Assembly (NCBI RefSeq): GCF_000621445.1
Contig: NZ_JHYI01000027.1
Span: 19,392 to 83,391, forward strand
DNA from: Alkalihalobacillus bogoriensis ATCC BAA-922
GTDB lineage: Bacteria > Bacillota > Bacilli > Bacillales > Bacillaceae_F
Length of the DNA stretch: 64,000 nucleotides
Direction: 5' to 3'
The notes under the pieces were generated by a model. The model was not told the origin of the DNA. It ran no database searches and was given only the letters and a program-made list of their open reading frames with translations. The translations under genes were made by a program, and so were the position numbers. Positions 55,402 through 64,000 of this stretch are shown here, one piece after another. Positions within the stretch are counted from its first letter, which is position 1. Each line of letters begins with the position of its first letter.

Positions 55402-55588
55402 GTTTCGGACACACGTTCCGCTATTTCACAAAAAAACGCAGTTTCGTGCGCTTGTTCGGACATCTGTTCCGTTATTTCGCTTTCAAATCCTTATTCAACC
55501 TGATTTTTCCGCCAATAGCGGAACAGATGTCCGTTAGATTTTCAAAAAGGGCCAAAACATAACAATTAACGGAATAGGTGTCCGTAAC
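55402..55588. repeat. 187-bp four-unit palindromic element, copy R6
   Basis: Forward CGGACACACGTTCCGC (55406) and CGGACATCTGTTCCG (near 55458), inverted GCGGAACAGATGTCCG near 55519 and CGGAATAGGTGTCCG near 55570. The most regular copy; starts 14 bases after the chemoreceptor stop codon. Confidence 0.9.
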
Positions 55589-55614
55589 GATTCTGCCCCA
55601 TACTATATAACAAT

Positions 55615-55650
55615 AAAGCACGTACATATGTTCAAATATGTACGTGCTTT
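55615..55650. terminator. Bidirectional terminator
   Basis: AAAGCACGTACATA (55615-55628) pairs perfectly with TATGTACGTGCTTT (55637-55650), followed by a T run on the plus strand. Confidence 0.85.
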
Positions 55651-55651
55651 T

Positions 55652-56062
55652 TTAATTTCCTTCGACCACTGCACGCAATCGATTATAAACAATATCGTCC
55701 CAACCATGATTCATACGTTTCCGCACAACCGTACTATCTTCATTTGCTTTTGAGACAACAGCGTCTTTCCATCCACTATGAAGTAATGTAAATTCTGTCT
55801 CTCCTTCTGACACTTCACGCAGTTCAAAAGTGACGATCCAGCCATCTGTGTCCCATGAAAATGTAAGATGATGTTGTTCAGAAAGGTCAATCACTTTACA
55901 CGGGGACGGACCAAATGGTGATTGAAGGTGAAATTCATGCCTAACCTTTGCCTCAAAGTCATTTGGCATAAACCAAGACTCAATTCCTTTTGCCGTTGCT
56001 ACAGTTTGCCAAACTTTATCAATAGGTGCTTGTAACGTAATTGTTTTTTTTATATCTTCCAC
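55652..56062 (-). CDS. SRPBCC (AHSA1-like) protein
   Basis: 136 residues, START-like SRPBCC fold: [24 protein letters not shown] at the start and the helical [15 protein letters not shown] at the end. Such small proteins bind hydrophobic ligands or aid Hsp90. GTG at 56062 has AAAGGAG 8 bases before it, better than the earlier in-frame start at 56071. Monocistronic. Confidence 0.8.
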   Translation of the reverse strand: MEDIKKTITLQAPIDKVWQTVATAKGIESWFMPNDFEAKVRHEFHLQSPFGPSPCKVIDLSEQHHLTFSWDTDGWIVTFELREVSEGETEFTLLHSGWKDAVVSKANEDSTVVRKRMNHGWDDIVYNRLRAVVEGN

Positions 56063-56124
56063 AAACTTCACTCCTTTTCTACAATCAAATCTTATCCATT
56101 ACGATTCAAATTGCAACTCTCGGT

Positions 56125-56679
56125 TCATTGCCCTGTTTTAGGTTCTCTACATTCTGTCTTAAGTAACGAGTATACATACGTATCAAAAGATTGATTATTT
56201 TGTACCATATAATTGCGGAGTACACCTTCTCTTTGAAACCCAAACTTTGTTAGCAAATGATTCGACCGGTCGTTTTCTATAAATACAACCGCTCCAATCC
56301 GAGAAAGTTGCATTGTCTCAAATCCATAATATACGACTTCTCGCAACGCTTCTTTCGCATACCCTTGTCCCCAATATTGCGGAAGAATTTCATATCCAAC
56401 TTCTGCTCGTTTATGCTTCGGCATCCACAGATTAAAACCAATCGTACCAATAAGCTGATTTGTTTCCTTTAGTTCTATTCCCCACCGTATTCCTTTTTTC
56501 TCTTTAAAGTTAAAAGCAAAAGCATTAATCAGTTGTTCTGCATCTGTTACTGCCTTCATTTGTTCCATGCCATAAAAGCGGAGTAATTGCGAGTTGGAAA
56601 AACAAGTAAATATCTCTTTCTTATCACTTGTGTTGATTTCTCTTAATACTAATCGTTCTGTTTGTAACATAGGAAACAC
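56125..56679 (-). CDS. GNAT acetyltransferase, RimJ/RimL type
   Basis: About 184 residues. Starts PMLQTERLVLREI, as in RimJ-like acetyltransferases of ribosomal protein N termini, with acetyl-CoA motif A (VGYEILPQYWGQGYAKEAL near 97-115). GGTGGAG suits the GTG at 56679; the ATG at 56685 is too close. Substrate unknown. Confidence 0.85.
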   Translation of the reverse strand: MFPMLQTERLVLREINTSDKKEIFTCFSNSQLLRFYGMEQMKAVTDAEQLINAFAFNFKEKKGIRWGIELKETNQLIGTIGFNLWMPKHKRAEVGYEILPQYWGQGYAKEALREVVYYGFETMQLSRIGAVVFIENDRSNHLLTKFGFQREGVLRNYMVQNNQSFDTYVYSLLKTECREPKTGQ

Positions 56680-56939
56680 TAGCATCTCCACCTACTCTAT
56701 TTTTTTCTACTATCAAACTTAAAATAGTACTTATGTATCATTTATTGATAATCACATCGAAAAACAAAGAATTTTCTCGTTACCCTTTTTTCATCAATTC
56801 AAAACCTATAAATCATCCTTTATACATATGTTTCCATGATTATTCCCTTTAATAAATACGTTACTTTTCTAAAAAAATGATGTACACTGTTATAGGTATA
56901 AATACTCATTCATTTCACTACACCTATAGGAGGATCAAC

Positions 56940-58673
56940 ATGAAAGCAAACAACATATTCGTCACTACCATGATAGCAGTTTTGATATTATCAATTATCG
57001 GGAGTTTGTTTTTTACAAACACATTTGCTAGTGTCGCACTAACCGTTTTATCTCTCATTATCTCTATCGGACTTTTCTTTCATTATAAGCAATCAGCGAC
57101 ACATCTCGATACCATTTATAACGGGATTAAAAAAGCAGCGCTTAGTGATTATATATTAATTGAACATGCTGCTGAAACAGTTAGAAATATGACGAAATCG
57201 ATGAATTCTCAATCTGGAAATAGCAGACAAACCGTCATTAATCATCTTCAAACATTTTTAAACGATAATGACCATTATTTAGGAGTTTGGGCCGCTTGGG
57301 AACCAAATTCTTTTGATAACAACGACACCCATTCTATCGGTCAATTCGGAAATCAAATCGGGCAAATGTCCCCCTATCTCGTACGTAATGGAAATGGTAT
57401 TGACGTAAGCTTTTTAGATGACTTACATGCCGAGACTTTTTACACTACACCAATGAAAGAAGGAAAACTTACAGTCATTGACCCTTTCTTCTTTGACATT
57501 AATGGTCAAAATGTTTTAATGACAACTGTAGCCGCACCTATGATTTCAAAAGGAAAAATAATAGGAGTTGTGGGGGTCGATATTCAGTTAAAGTCTGCAA
57601 AAACGATTAACCGTGATCTTCTTACCCTTTCAGTAAATCAGTCAAATGTTACACTTTCTGACCAAATCGAAAAATTACAGTCGTTAGGTGGATTATATCG
57701 ACGCATTGGACAAGCAATTGCCGCATTACAAGTTGAACAAAAAGAAATGCTAGAATACTTAGATAAAACGACAAAAGCTGTCTTTGAAACAACAGAAGAA
57801 TTCCTTACAATCTCAAAACAATCTTCAGCGGCAGCCAATGAAGTGTCTTCCGCGATTACTGATATTGCCGAAGGGGCTTCAACACAGGCAACAGATACTG
57901 AAAGAGGTAGCGAACAAGTTGAAATGCTTGGCCAAATTATTGAAAAAGACCAAATTCAATTAACGAACCTCAATCAATTCATTACTGAAATCATTGCACA
58001 AAATAGAGAAGCAGAGCAAGTAACAAAACAATTAATTCAATCAAATGATGAAAGTACGGTAACTGTAAAAAAAGTTGCGGCTACGATAAAACAGTCCACA
58101 GAAAGCGCAAAGAAAATTGAGCGGGCAAGTGTCGGCATACTAGACATTACAGAACAAACAAATCTACTCGCACTAAATGCTTCCATTGAAGCAGCAAGAG
58201 CTGGAGAATACGGAAAAGGATTTGCTGTTGTTGCCAATGAAATTAGAAAATTAGCAGAGCAATCGAAACAATTTTCAGAAGAAATCACGACTGACATCCA
58301 TGAATTAGGTCATAAGTCTACGGAAGCTGTCAATACAATGAATGGGCTAGAATCGATCATCTCTAATCAATCAACAAACGTAAAAAATGTTGATAATACA
58401 TTAAGTCATATTTCTTTATCCGTTGAAACGATAGAGAAAAGCATTCAAGACTTGAACAATTCTGGTATTGAAATGGATTCAAAGAAAAATGAATTAATTG
58501 AGATTATGCAAAACCTATCCGCCATTGCCCAAGAAAACGCTGCAGGAACAGAAGAAATTACTGCCTCTATTGAAGAACTTTCCACTAATGTCGATAAATC
58601 CGCAACATCTAGTGTTCAATTACATGATATTGTAAATGAATTAAAGCTAGTAGCTGAAAGATTAAAAGTATAA
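56940..58673 (+). CDS. Chemoreceptor with a cytosolic Cache domain
   Basis: 577 residues. Two adjacent membrane segments at the start (about 8-28 and 31-48) form a hairpin; a dCache-like sensor (about 80-215; [31 protein letters not shown]) follows without any later membrane segment, then the signalling domain with tip [37 protein letters not shown]. There is no HAMP. ATG at 56940 has AGGAGG 6 bases before it; the longer frame from 56877 is not used. Most Cache receptors place the sensor outside the cell, so this layout is unusual. Confidence 0.85.
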   Translation: MKANNIFVTTMIAVLILSIIGSLFFTNTFASVALTVLSLIISIGLFFHYKQSATHLDTIYNGIKKAALSDYILIEHAAETVRNMTKSMNSQSGNSRQTVINHLQTFLNDNDHYLGVWAAWEPNSFDNNDTHSIGQFGNQIGQMSPYLVRNGNGIDVSFLDDLHAETFYTTPMKEGKLTVIDPFFFDINGQNVLMTTVAAPMISKGKIIGVVGVDIQLKSAKTINRDLLTLSVNQSNVTLSDQIEKLQSLGGLYRRIGQAIAALQVEQKEMLEYLDKTTKAVFETTEEFLTISKQSSAAANEVSSAITDIAEGASTQATDTERGSEQVEMLGQIIEKDQIQLTNLNQFITEIIAQNREAEQVTKQLIQSNDESTVTVKKVAATIKQSTESAKKIERASVGILDITEQTNLLALNASIEAARAGEYGKGFAVVANEIRKLAEQSKQFSEEITTDIHELGHKSTEAVNTMNGLESIISNQSTNVKNVDNTLSHISLSVETIEKSIQDLNNSGIEMDSKKNELIEIMQNLSAIAQENAAGTEEITASIEELSTNVDKSATSSVQLHDIVNELKLVAERLKV

Positions 58674-58692
58674 CGTCTGTCTATAAACATCT

Positions 58693-58729
58693 GAACACCC
58701 CTATTTGCAAATCTTCTATCGGGGTGTTC
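58693..58729. terminator. Bidirectional terminator
   Basis: GAACACCCC (58693-58701) pairs perfectly with GGGGTGTTC (58721-58729), with T-rich flanks on the plus strand. Between convergent genes. Confidence 0.75.
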
Positions 58730-58740
58730 ACCTTTCTCTT

Positions 58741-59751
58741 CTACTCCCAACATTCTAGCACTCTCCCAATCAATCCCTCATACTGGTGCACTCCTAAATC
58801 GATATTTGTCATGATAACAATCCCTGTAGCGTTTTTTGGATATAAGCGAATCATCGATTGAAAACCCACACCCCAACCAAATGAATTAGCTTGAAGTTTC
58901 ATGTTTTTCCGTTCTAAAAACAAGCCAAGTCCGGCCCACTCTCTTCCTCCTTGTCCTGTTAGGAGCTGTTCGACCGCTTCTTTCGTCAAACCTAACTTAC
59001 CTTTCCCTTCCAAGCTCTCAAACAACTCCACAAGAACACGAGCTAAGTCTCTGCTTGTAGTCCATAGTCCTGAGGCTGCTGGAAATGGATAATGGGTATA
59101 TTTAGCTGTAACAACCCCATTTTTGTTATGTCCACTTGCAGCCGTTTTGTTATGCTCGCTCACACGATAAGTACTTTCATCCATATTGAGCGGTTCAAAG
59201 ATTTTCATTCTCATCACTTCTTCAAACGAAGTGTCACATACATCTTCAATGACTTGTTGAACAATACAATAACCCGCATCTGAATAATGAAATTCACTTC
59301 CTGGCTGAACATTTGGCTCTATTTTTTCTGAACAAAAAGCTGTCTGTCCATCTAATAGCTCCTGCATCCTCATGCTTTCACCAATCGTCCCATTTGAAAA
59401 ACTTCCATCTGGGTCGATAATCCCGCCTTGGTGACTTAGTAACAAGCGTAATGTGACTGGTTGCTCCTCTATCAAAGGACTGTCTTTTACTTTCCAGCTT
59501 TTTAGCTTGTTATTTATATTTTCATCAAGAGTGAATGCTCCTTCTTCAGTTAACTTCATCACTAAAATAGCCGTTACTAACTTACTCATTGAACAAGCAT
59601 GGAACATTGATGTATCCCCAACATCATAGCTTGTGTCCGCTTCTAGTACTCCGTAGTGTTTTTGTTTGACTTCATTTTGATTTATTGTTGCAATGCTTAC
59701 ACCTGGAACATTCCATTCTCTTATCAATTGTTCAACTTTTCGTTTGTCCAT
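58741..59751 (-). CDS. Beta-lactamase-related serine hydrolase
   Basis: 336 residues of the class C beta-lactamase/penicillin-binding family. SxxK motif SMSK near 54-57 and YSD (in place of YxN) near 155; a WGVGF tract near 293. No signal peptide, so it is cytosolic and not a periplasmic beta-lactamase; an esterase or peptidase role is likely. Its start abuts the stop of the BceB-like gene, so it is probably the last gene of that operon. Confidence 0.82.
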   Translation of the reverse strand: MDKRKVEQLIREWNVPGVSIATINQNEVKQKHYGVLEADTSYDVGDTSMFHACSMSKLVTAILVMKLTEEGAFTLDENINNKLKSWKVKDSPLIEEQPVTLRLLLSHQGGIIDPDGSFSNGTIGESMRMQELLDGQTAFCSEKIEPNVQPGSEFHYSDAGYCIVQQVIEDVCDTSFEEVMRMKIFEPLNMDESTYRVSEHNKTAASGHNKNGVVTAKYTHYPFPAASGLWTTSRDLARVLVELFESLEGKGKLGLTKEAVEQLLTGQGGREWAGLGLFLERKNMKLQANSFGWGVGFQSMIRLYPKNATGIVIMTNIDLGVHQYEGLIGRVLECWE

Positions 59752-61674
59752 TTAGCCCTCTCCTCTAATAATTTTTGTATAATGCACTTTTGTGATAAAG
59801 TAAAACATTCCGTATACAATGATGTACATTGCATACATCACACTTGACAATGCGAGTACAACAAAGTACGAATTTTCTTGTGGTATCATCGCTGAGAATA
59901 TAATCGTATCAGCTGCTTTCATTGCAAATAAGCTATGAATAAGGCCAACGCCAAGGGGAATTAAATAAATAGGTATTATTCTTTTTGTTAAAACTTTCCT
60001 TTCCATTTTGTCATTCAACCCTATTTTTCTTAGCATTTTATATTGATGTTTTTCTTCTTCCGCTACTAATATCTGTTTAAAATAAAGCAAACTCGCCGTC
60101 ATCACAATAACAATGGCGCTAATAAATAACCCAATAAAACATATAAGACCAAACAAATTAATGGCGTCGTGATATTCTCTAAAGATCGTTCGAAACTCGA
60201 CATTTTTTGCTGTTAATAGCGAAGCCACCTCTTTATAACTGTCCTCCGACTGTAAAGCATCTGTATAGTTCATCGCTTGTACATGACCGACTAGTGACAG
60301 CACCTCTTGCTCATACATATCCTGAAACTGTTCATCCTGAACAACGATCGCTCTATCTACTCCACCAGACATAAAAGAGAAGACGACTTTTTCTTTTACC
60401 ATTAAATGAAAATCTTCAATTTGTACCTTTTCATTTGTCCCCTCTTTTTTCATAGATTGGTTAGATAACGCATCTACGAAAAGAACTTCTCCTTTTTTTA
60501 ATTCAATAGGAACAGCGGTACTTTTAGAGTTTGTGACAATTTGATTGTATGTCGTTAACGGAAATACATGAACATCACCGTAAAAATAAGCGAGTGCAAC
60601 AGGGGCTTCGTAAAGTTCATATGAAACTTCCTCAGTCACCCTTTGTCCATGTTGATTTAATGTTTCTACGATTTCTCGTTTTACTTCCTCATCTTTGTCA
60701 AAATATAATAAGTCATAGCCGACACTATTGTATGTGTTAATTTCAATTTGTTGATAAAGTGTATAGGCCGTTGCCATTGCTGTTGTCGCTACCGTAGTTA
60801 ATATCGCAATGGTAGCTAGTAAAGAAGACATTGATTTCATTTGGTGGGACGCAGATGATACGGCTATTAAATTGGGGGCTTGATAATACTTCTTCTTCCA
60901 TCGTTTTATTAAATAAATAACTTTTGCTACCCCACTCCAAAAAAAGAAAAACGTACCTTGAATCACAAAAAGGACAATCAAAATCATCAAATTAACGACC
61001 GTATCAGAGTTCGGTAATAAAGCTAAACCGTACCCAACCGCAGTGATTAGAATTGAAAATACTAACACATAAATGGAACCTTCCCACCGCTCCTCGGCTA
61101 CTTTTTCTGCTTTAAATAAATCGACTAACTCTACGTTTCGAATCGATAAATAATTAGCGATTATAATAACAACATAAATAGCAATATACAAAAGAACGGT
61201 TAGTATAATTGCTTCTAATTCAATTAAAGCTGCTGGACTACTTGAATAAAGAGGTAATGAAAGTGAAAAGATTAAATATGTAACCAATTTTGAAAACAAT
61301 ATCCCAATCATAATACCGGTCATTAAACTTGGTATACCGACTATCATTGTTTCATAAATAAGTAATGTTGCTATTTTCTTCTCCGTCATTCCAAATAATA
61401 CATAGGTAGAAATTTCTTTTTTTCTTGCTTTCATAAAACTATGATTTGAATGAATAAGAAAAAACAAGACAAACACAATAACGATAATACTCGTACTTCC
61501 GAGCAAAACTGCGAAGCGATCATTCCGCAAAAATGCTTCGACGACAGCGTCATTAAAAAGCAATGCAAAAAAAGTATAACTTGTAAATATACAAAAGGTG
61601 AGTGCGAAAAAATACATCCCATACTTCACTCGATTTCGCTTCATGTTCCGCCATGCTAGGTGTTGTAAGTTCAT
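59752..61674 (-). CDS. FtsX-type permease, BceB-like
   Basis: 640 residues with ten predicted membrane segments: FtsX domain at the start, a large extracytoplasmic domain (about 310-500) after segment 8 and FtsX segments at the end. This is the BceB/VraG layout for efflux or removal of lipid II-binding peptide antibiotics. It overlaps the ATPase gene by 4 bases (ATGA). No BceRS two-component genes adjoin, which is unusual. Confidence 0.87.
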   Translation of the reverse strand: MNLQHLAWRNMKRNRVKYGMYFFALTFCIFTSYTFFALLFNDAVVEAFLRNDRFAVLLGSTSIIVIVFVLFFLIHSNHSFMKARKKEISTYVLFGMTEKKIATLLIYETMIVGIPSLMTGIMIGILFSKLVTYLIFSLSLPLYSSSPAALIELEAIILTVLLYIAIYVVIIIANYLSIRNVELVDLFKAEKVAEERWEGSIYVLVFSILITAVGYGLALLPNSDTVVNLMILIVLFVIQGTFFFFWSGVAKVIYLIKRWKKKYYQAPNLIAVSSASHQMKSMSSLLATIAILTTVATTAMATAYTLYQQIEINTYNSVGYDLLYFDKDEEVKREIVETLNQHGQRVTEEVSYELYEAPVALAYFYGDVHVFPLTTYNQIVTNSKSTAVPIELKKGEVLFVDALSNQSMKKEGTNEKVQIEDFHLMVKEKVVFSFMSGGVDRAIVVQDEQFQDMYEQEVLSLVGHVQAMNYTDALQSEDSYKEVASLLTAKNVEFRTIFREYHDAINLFGLICFIGLFISAIVIVMTASLLYFKQILVAEEEKHQYKMLRKIGLNDKMERKVLTKRIIPIYLIPLGVGLIHSLFAMKAADTIIFSAMIPQENSYFVVLALSSVMYAMYIIVYGMFYFITKVHYTKIIRGEG

Positions 61675-62429
61675 GATGACTTTCCTCCAAGCACCCTCAT
61701 CTTGCTCATAATTATTGTGATGTAATTCTCATTATTATCCTGCTTCTTCACTTCATCAATGAATACACCATCTTTAATAAACAATATTCTTTCACAATAG
61801 CTTGCAGCAAAGACATCATGTGTGACCATCAAAATGGTAACTTGAAAATGTTCATTTAATTCTTGTAAAAGCAAAAGTAAATCTTCACTCGATGTTGAAT
61901 CTAAGTTGCCAGTCGGTTCATCTGCCAATATTATCGCTGGACTTGTAATTAATGCCCGACATGCCGCTGCTCGTTGTTGTTGACCACCAGATACTTCATA
62001 TGGATATTTATCTACTACTTCCTCTATCCCAAGTTTTTTCACAAGTGGTTTAAGCTTTTCTTCGAGTACTTCCGAATCTTGCTCTTGAAGTGCTAATGGC
62101 AAAATGATATTTTCCTTTAACGTCATTGTTTCTAATAAGTTATAATCTTGAAAAATGAAGCCAATATTCTCTACTCGATGTTTAGCTAACTCACCTTTTT
62201 TTAATGAGACAACGTCTTTGTCGTTGATTTTTATCGTTCCTGTCGTCGGTTTATCTAAACTGCCAAGTACATTTAACAATGTTGTCTTCCCAGACCCAGA
62301 TGAGCCCATTATGCCAACAAATTCTCCTTTTTCAATATGAAAACTAATATGTCGTAACGCTTCATATGTCTTTTCATTATTTTTAGATTGATAGCTTTTG
62401 CTCACATTTTCAACTTCAACAATTTTCAT
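61671..62429 (-). CDS. ABC transporter ATPase, BceA-like
   Basis: 252 residues of the LolD/MacB/BceA class. Walker A GSSGSGKTT near 42-50, signature VSGGQQQR near 147-154, Walker B IILADEPTGNLD near 166-177, switch VTHD near 203. First gene of the operon with the BceB-like permease and the serine hydrolase. Expected to power removal of antimicrobial peptides such as bacitracin; the substrate is not visible. Confidence 0.92.
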   Translation of the reverse strand: MKIVEVENVSKSYQSKNNEKTYEALRHISFHIEKGEFVGIMGSSGSGKTTLLNVLGSLDKPTTGTIKINDKDVVSLKKGELAKHRVENIGFIFQDYNLLETMTLKENIILPLALQEQDSEVLEEKLKPLVKKLGIEEVVDKYPYEVSGGQQQRAAACRALITSPAIILADEPTGNLDSTSSEDLLLLLQELNEHFQVTILMVTHDVFAASYCERILFIKDGVFIDEVKKQDNNENYITIIMSKMRVLGGKSS

Positions 62430-62557
62430 GACATACCCCTTAATTTTTCCCTTTTAAACACTTGTTTATATTAATTTCGTTTTTACCCTCCCATCCCCTT
62501 CAATAACATGATATTGTTAGTGACAATAATAAAGAAAAATGCAGGGGAGCGATATTC

Positions 62558-63328
62558 TTGCAACCAAAAGCCATCGTTTTTGATTTAGACGGTACATTAT
62601 TAACGTCAGAAAAAACAGTCACAGAACGTACAAAACAAGCTTTGGAAAAAATGAAAGCTAGCGGAATTCCTCTTCTTTTCGCCACAGCTAGGCCACCAAG
62701 ATTTACTAGATTTAACATTGATTTTGCATCATTAGGATCGTTGATTTTTTATAATGGAGCTTTATTTCATTGTCCTTATACAAAGAAAACAAAGCATGTC
62801 TCCATTGCCAATCCACTAGCAAAGGCTATCATCCAGTACATCCTTTCCATAGATGAACAAGCCAATGTCAGTATTGAAGTGCAAGATAAATGGTTTTCTC
62901 CTAAACCACTAGACTATCGGACATTGATGAAAGTAGAACAAAACCCAACAGTGATCGATTATTCTACTTTTACATCATTTGATTGCACAAAAATTTTAGT
63001 AACAGATTTTCAGTACCCTAATAAGCTACATGAAAAGTACAGGGACCTAGTTACGATCCACGTGACAGATTCTGGGCAATTAGTGCAAATCATGGCACGA
63101 CAGTGTTCCAAAGAGACAGCTGTCGAATATTTATTAACAAAACAAAAGATCTCCTTAGAAGATACTCTTTGTTTTGGCGATGATTATAATGACGTTGGCT
63201 TGTTTCAAAGTTGCGGGTACTCTGTGGCCATGGGGAATGCGATGATGGAAGTAAAAGAAATAGCAACTGAAGTAACTGATACAAATGACCATGACGGTGT
63301 GGCAAAAATATTAGAACGCTTTTTTTAA
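62558..63328 (+). CDS. HAD hydrolase, Cof subfamily (IIB)
   Basis: 256 residues. Motif I FDLDGTLLTSEK near 8-19, motif II near 42 (FATARP), catalytic Lys in ARQCSKETA near 187, motif IV CFGDDYNDVGLF near 206-217. The C2-type cap lies between about 80 and 180. Members dephosphorylate sugar phosphates or pyridoxal phosphate. TTG start with GGGGAG 8 bases before it. Confidence 0.9.
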   Translation: MQPKAIVFDLDGTLLTSEKTVTERTKQALEKMKASGIPLLFATARPPRFTRFNIDFASLGSLIFYNGALFHCPYTKKTKHVSIANPLAKAIIQYILSIDEQANVSIEVQDKWFSPKPLDYRTLMKVEQNPTVIDYSTFTSFDCTKILVTDFQYPNKLHEKYRDLVTIHVTDSGQLVQIMARQCSKETAVEYLLTKQKISLEDTLCFGDDYNDVGLFQSCGYSVAMGNAMMEVKEIATEVTDTNDHDGVAKILERFF

Positions 63329-63338
63329 TTGCCTAAGC

Positions 63339-63354
63339 TTACGGACATGTGTTC
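63339..63354. repeat. One-unit remnant of the 187-bp element (R7)
   Basis: TTACGGACATGTGTTC matches the first unit of the element and then diverges; the inverted half is missing. It begins 10 bases after the HAD gene stop, the same position as the complete copies relative to their genes. The GC-rich element and IS follow, so the copy was probably truncated by later rearrangement. Confidence 0.65.
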
Positions 63355-63420
63355 ACTGGCGTTGCAAATATATCCACAGGTTTAATTCTTACCTAGCTTC
63401 TAGTTAGCACAAATAACATA

Positions 63421-63560
63421 TCCGTTCCATTGCGCTACAGCCACTCGCTTTCCGCGGGGAGGTGGCGAGCCTCCTCGGCTAACGCCTGTGGGGTCTCGCC
63501 GCTCCTCTCTTTCCCGCAGGAGTCGAGTGGCTTTCGCTCCATTTCACTCAGTGGAATCAC
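63421..63560. repeat. GC-rich palindromic intergenic element
   Basis: About 140 bases of much higher GC than the rest. CCACTCG (63451) and CGAGTGG (63534) are the outer arms; inner arms CCGCGGGG/CCCGCAGG-like and GGCGAG/CTCGCC follow, so it folds as a long branched stem. It closely resembles a dispersed intergenic repeat seen in many Bacillaceae genomes (from memory); no protein is encoded. Confidence 0.7.
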
Positions 63561-63630
63561 TATATTTTTATGCTTTACATTTCAACTAACAAAGTGAAAA
63601 TTTGAAGAAAACACTAGACGAATAAAAAAA

Positions 63631-63688
63631 ATTCTCCTATTGTAAAAGCAAAGCCAAAGTTATCCGTGACTTTTACAATAAGGAGAAT
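63631..63688. mobile_element. Left-end inverted repeat of an IS
   Basis: ATTCTCCTATTGTAAAAG (63631-63648) and its near-complement CTTTTACAATAAGGAGAAT (63670-63688) form a hairpin that includes the AGGAG ribosome binding site of the transposase. The outer half is likely the left IS end; the right end is outside the window. Confidence 0.6.
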
Positions 63689-63691
63689 TTT

Positions 63692-64000
63692 ATGGATAAC
63701 AAAATTGTATCAAATCAATCTACACTAAGTAAATGTTTATCTCTATTACCATTCGATTCATTCCGTTCTAGCTTTCAAGATTGGGGAGTTAAAAAAATAA
63801 CGACAGCTAATTTACTAAGAATTTGTGTCGCTTCTCAATTACAAAATTGGGAATCGTATACTCAAATAGAAGAGGAAATTAGGGCTAGAAAAGATTCGCA
63901 AGAATTATTTGGACTATCAAGTATTAGTGGTTCTCAAGTATCTAGACGCGTAAATACATTACCATCAACGATGGTAGAAAGATTATTTCAAATAGCTGTA
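63692..64000 (+). CDS. Transposase, IS4-like, cut by the window edge
   Basis: 103 residues are visible and the frame is open to the right edge. MDNKIVSNQSTLSKCLSL and the stretch LLRICVASQLQNWESYTQIEEEI, SGSQVSRRV match the N-terminal part of IS4-family transposases of Bacillus (from memory). AGGAG lies 6 bases before the ATG, inside a hairpin. The catalytic DDE residues lie outside the window. Confidence 0.75.
   Translation, partial: MDNKIVSNQSTLSKCLSLLPFDSFRSSFQDWGVKKITTANLLRICVASQLQNWESYTQIEEEIRARKDSQELFGLSSISGSQVSRRVNTLPSTMVERLFQIAV

Noticed and set aside
58741..59751. Beta-lactamase resistance gene
   Set aside because: No signal peptide, YSD in place of YxN, and operon linkage to an ABC transporter; a cytosolic hydrolase is more likely.

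Overview
The window is a stretch of low-GC Firmicutes chromosome, most probably from a Bacillus sensu lato species. The evidence is AGGAGG-type ribosome binding sites with frequent TTG and GTG starts, genes that match Bacillus families (VmlR, YfkAB, YfkD, SE1561, YozG/DUF2975 pair, DUF5362, LcfA with a FadR-type operator) and a Bacillus-type Zur box. An alkaliphilic or environmental Bacillaceae genus is a guess. There are no rRNA or tRNA genes, no CRISPR array and no prophage. One insertion sequence enters at the right edge.

Layout. 1-4 kb: a cut-off hypothetical gene, then a fabG-like reductase and an lcfA acyl-CoA synthetase in one operon behind a FadR-like operator, then two small membrane proteins. 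4.1-10.6 kb: a six-gene operon in the order cntA-B-C-D-F-E (opine-metallophore uptake plus MFS exporter) behind a perfect-hexamer promoter with a Zur box; no metallophore synthesis genes are in the window. 10.9-16.4 kb: a lipoprotein, a HAD/AAA/LOG operon, a YibE/F pair and a small membrane protein. 16.4-21 kb: an amidase, an XRE/DUF2975 regulator pair with a frameshifted third gene, a 540-bp tandem hairpin array and small unknown genes. 21-26.4 kb: a MMPL transporter with a YhgE-like partner under a divergent TetR regulator, and a VOC protein. 26.8-32.6 kb: a Qnr-like pentapeptide protein, a chemoreceptor, an esterase with a divergent regulator, and a lipoprotein. 32.7-38 kb: metE under a cobalamin riboswitch, a membrane protein, and vmlR under a leader that reads as a four-segment transcription attenuator. 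38-49 kb: a cupin protein, an ECF sigma/anti-sigma pair, two DUF5362 paralogues, a LytTR two-component system followed by an ABC transporter, and class I fumarase. 49-59.8 kb: a phosphatase, YfkAB, YfkD, ProC, two more chemoreceptors, SRPBCC and GNAT proteins, and a serine hydrolase. 59.8-64 kb: a BceAB-like transporter, a HAD phosphatase, a GC-rich palindrome and an IS4-type element.

Two repeat families are not explained by genes. A symmetric element of about 187 bp, made of two forward and two inverted copies of a CGGACAT-nn-GTTCCG unit, occurs six times (15.8, 26.5, 38.0, 41.0, 53.4 and 55.4 kb) with a one-unit remnant at 63.3 kb, usually a few bases after a stop codon. A separate array at 19.15-19.69 kb has ten units of about 52 bp whose hairpin stems switch sequence on both arms together.

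Functional links. Zinc/cobalt supply and methionine synthesis are regulated by metal and cofactor state (Zur box on cnt, B12 riboswitch on metE). Antibiotic and envelope defence is well represented: VmlR, BceAB-like, MMPL and a Qnr-like protein. Many starts given here differ from the longest open frame and were placed by ribosome binding sites; the main cases are lcfA, fabG, MMPL, proC, vmlR and the third chemoreceptor.
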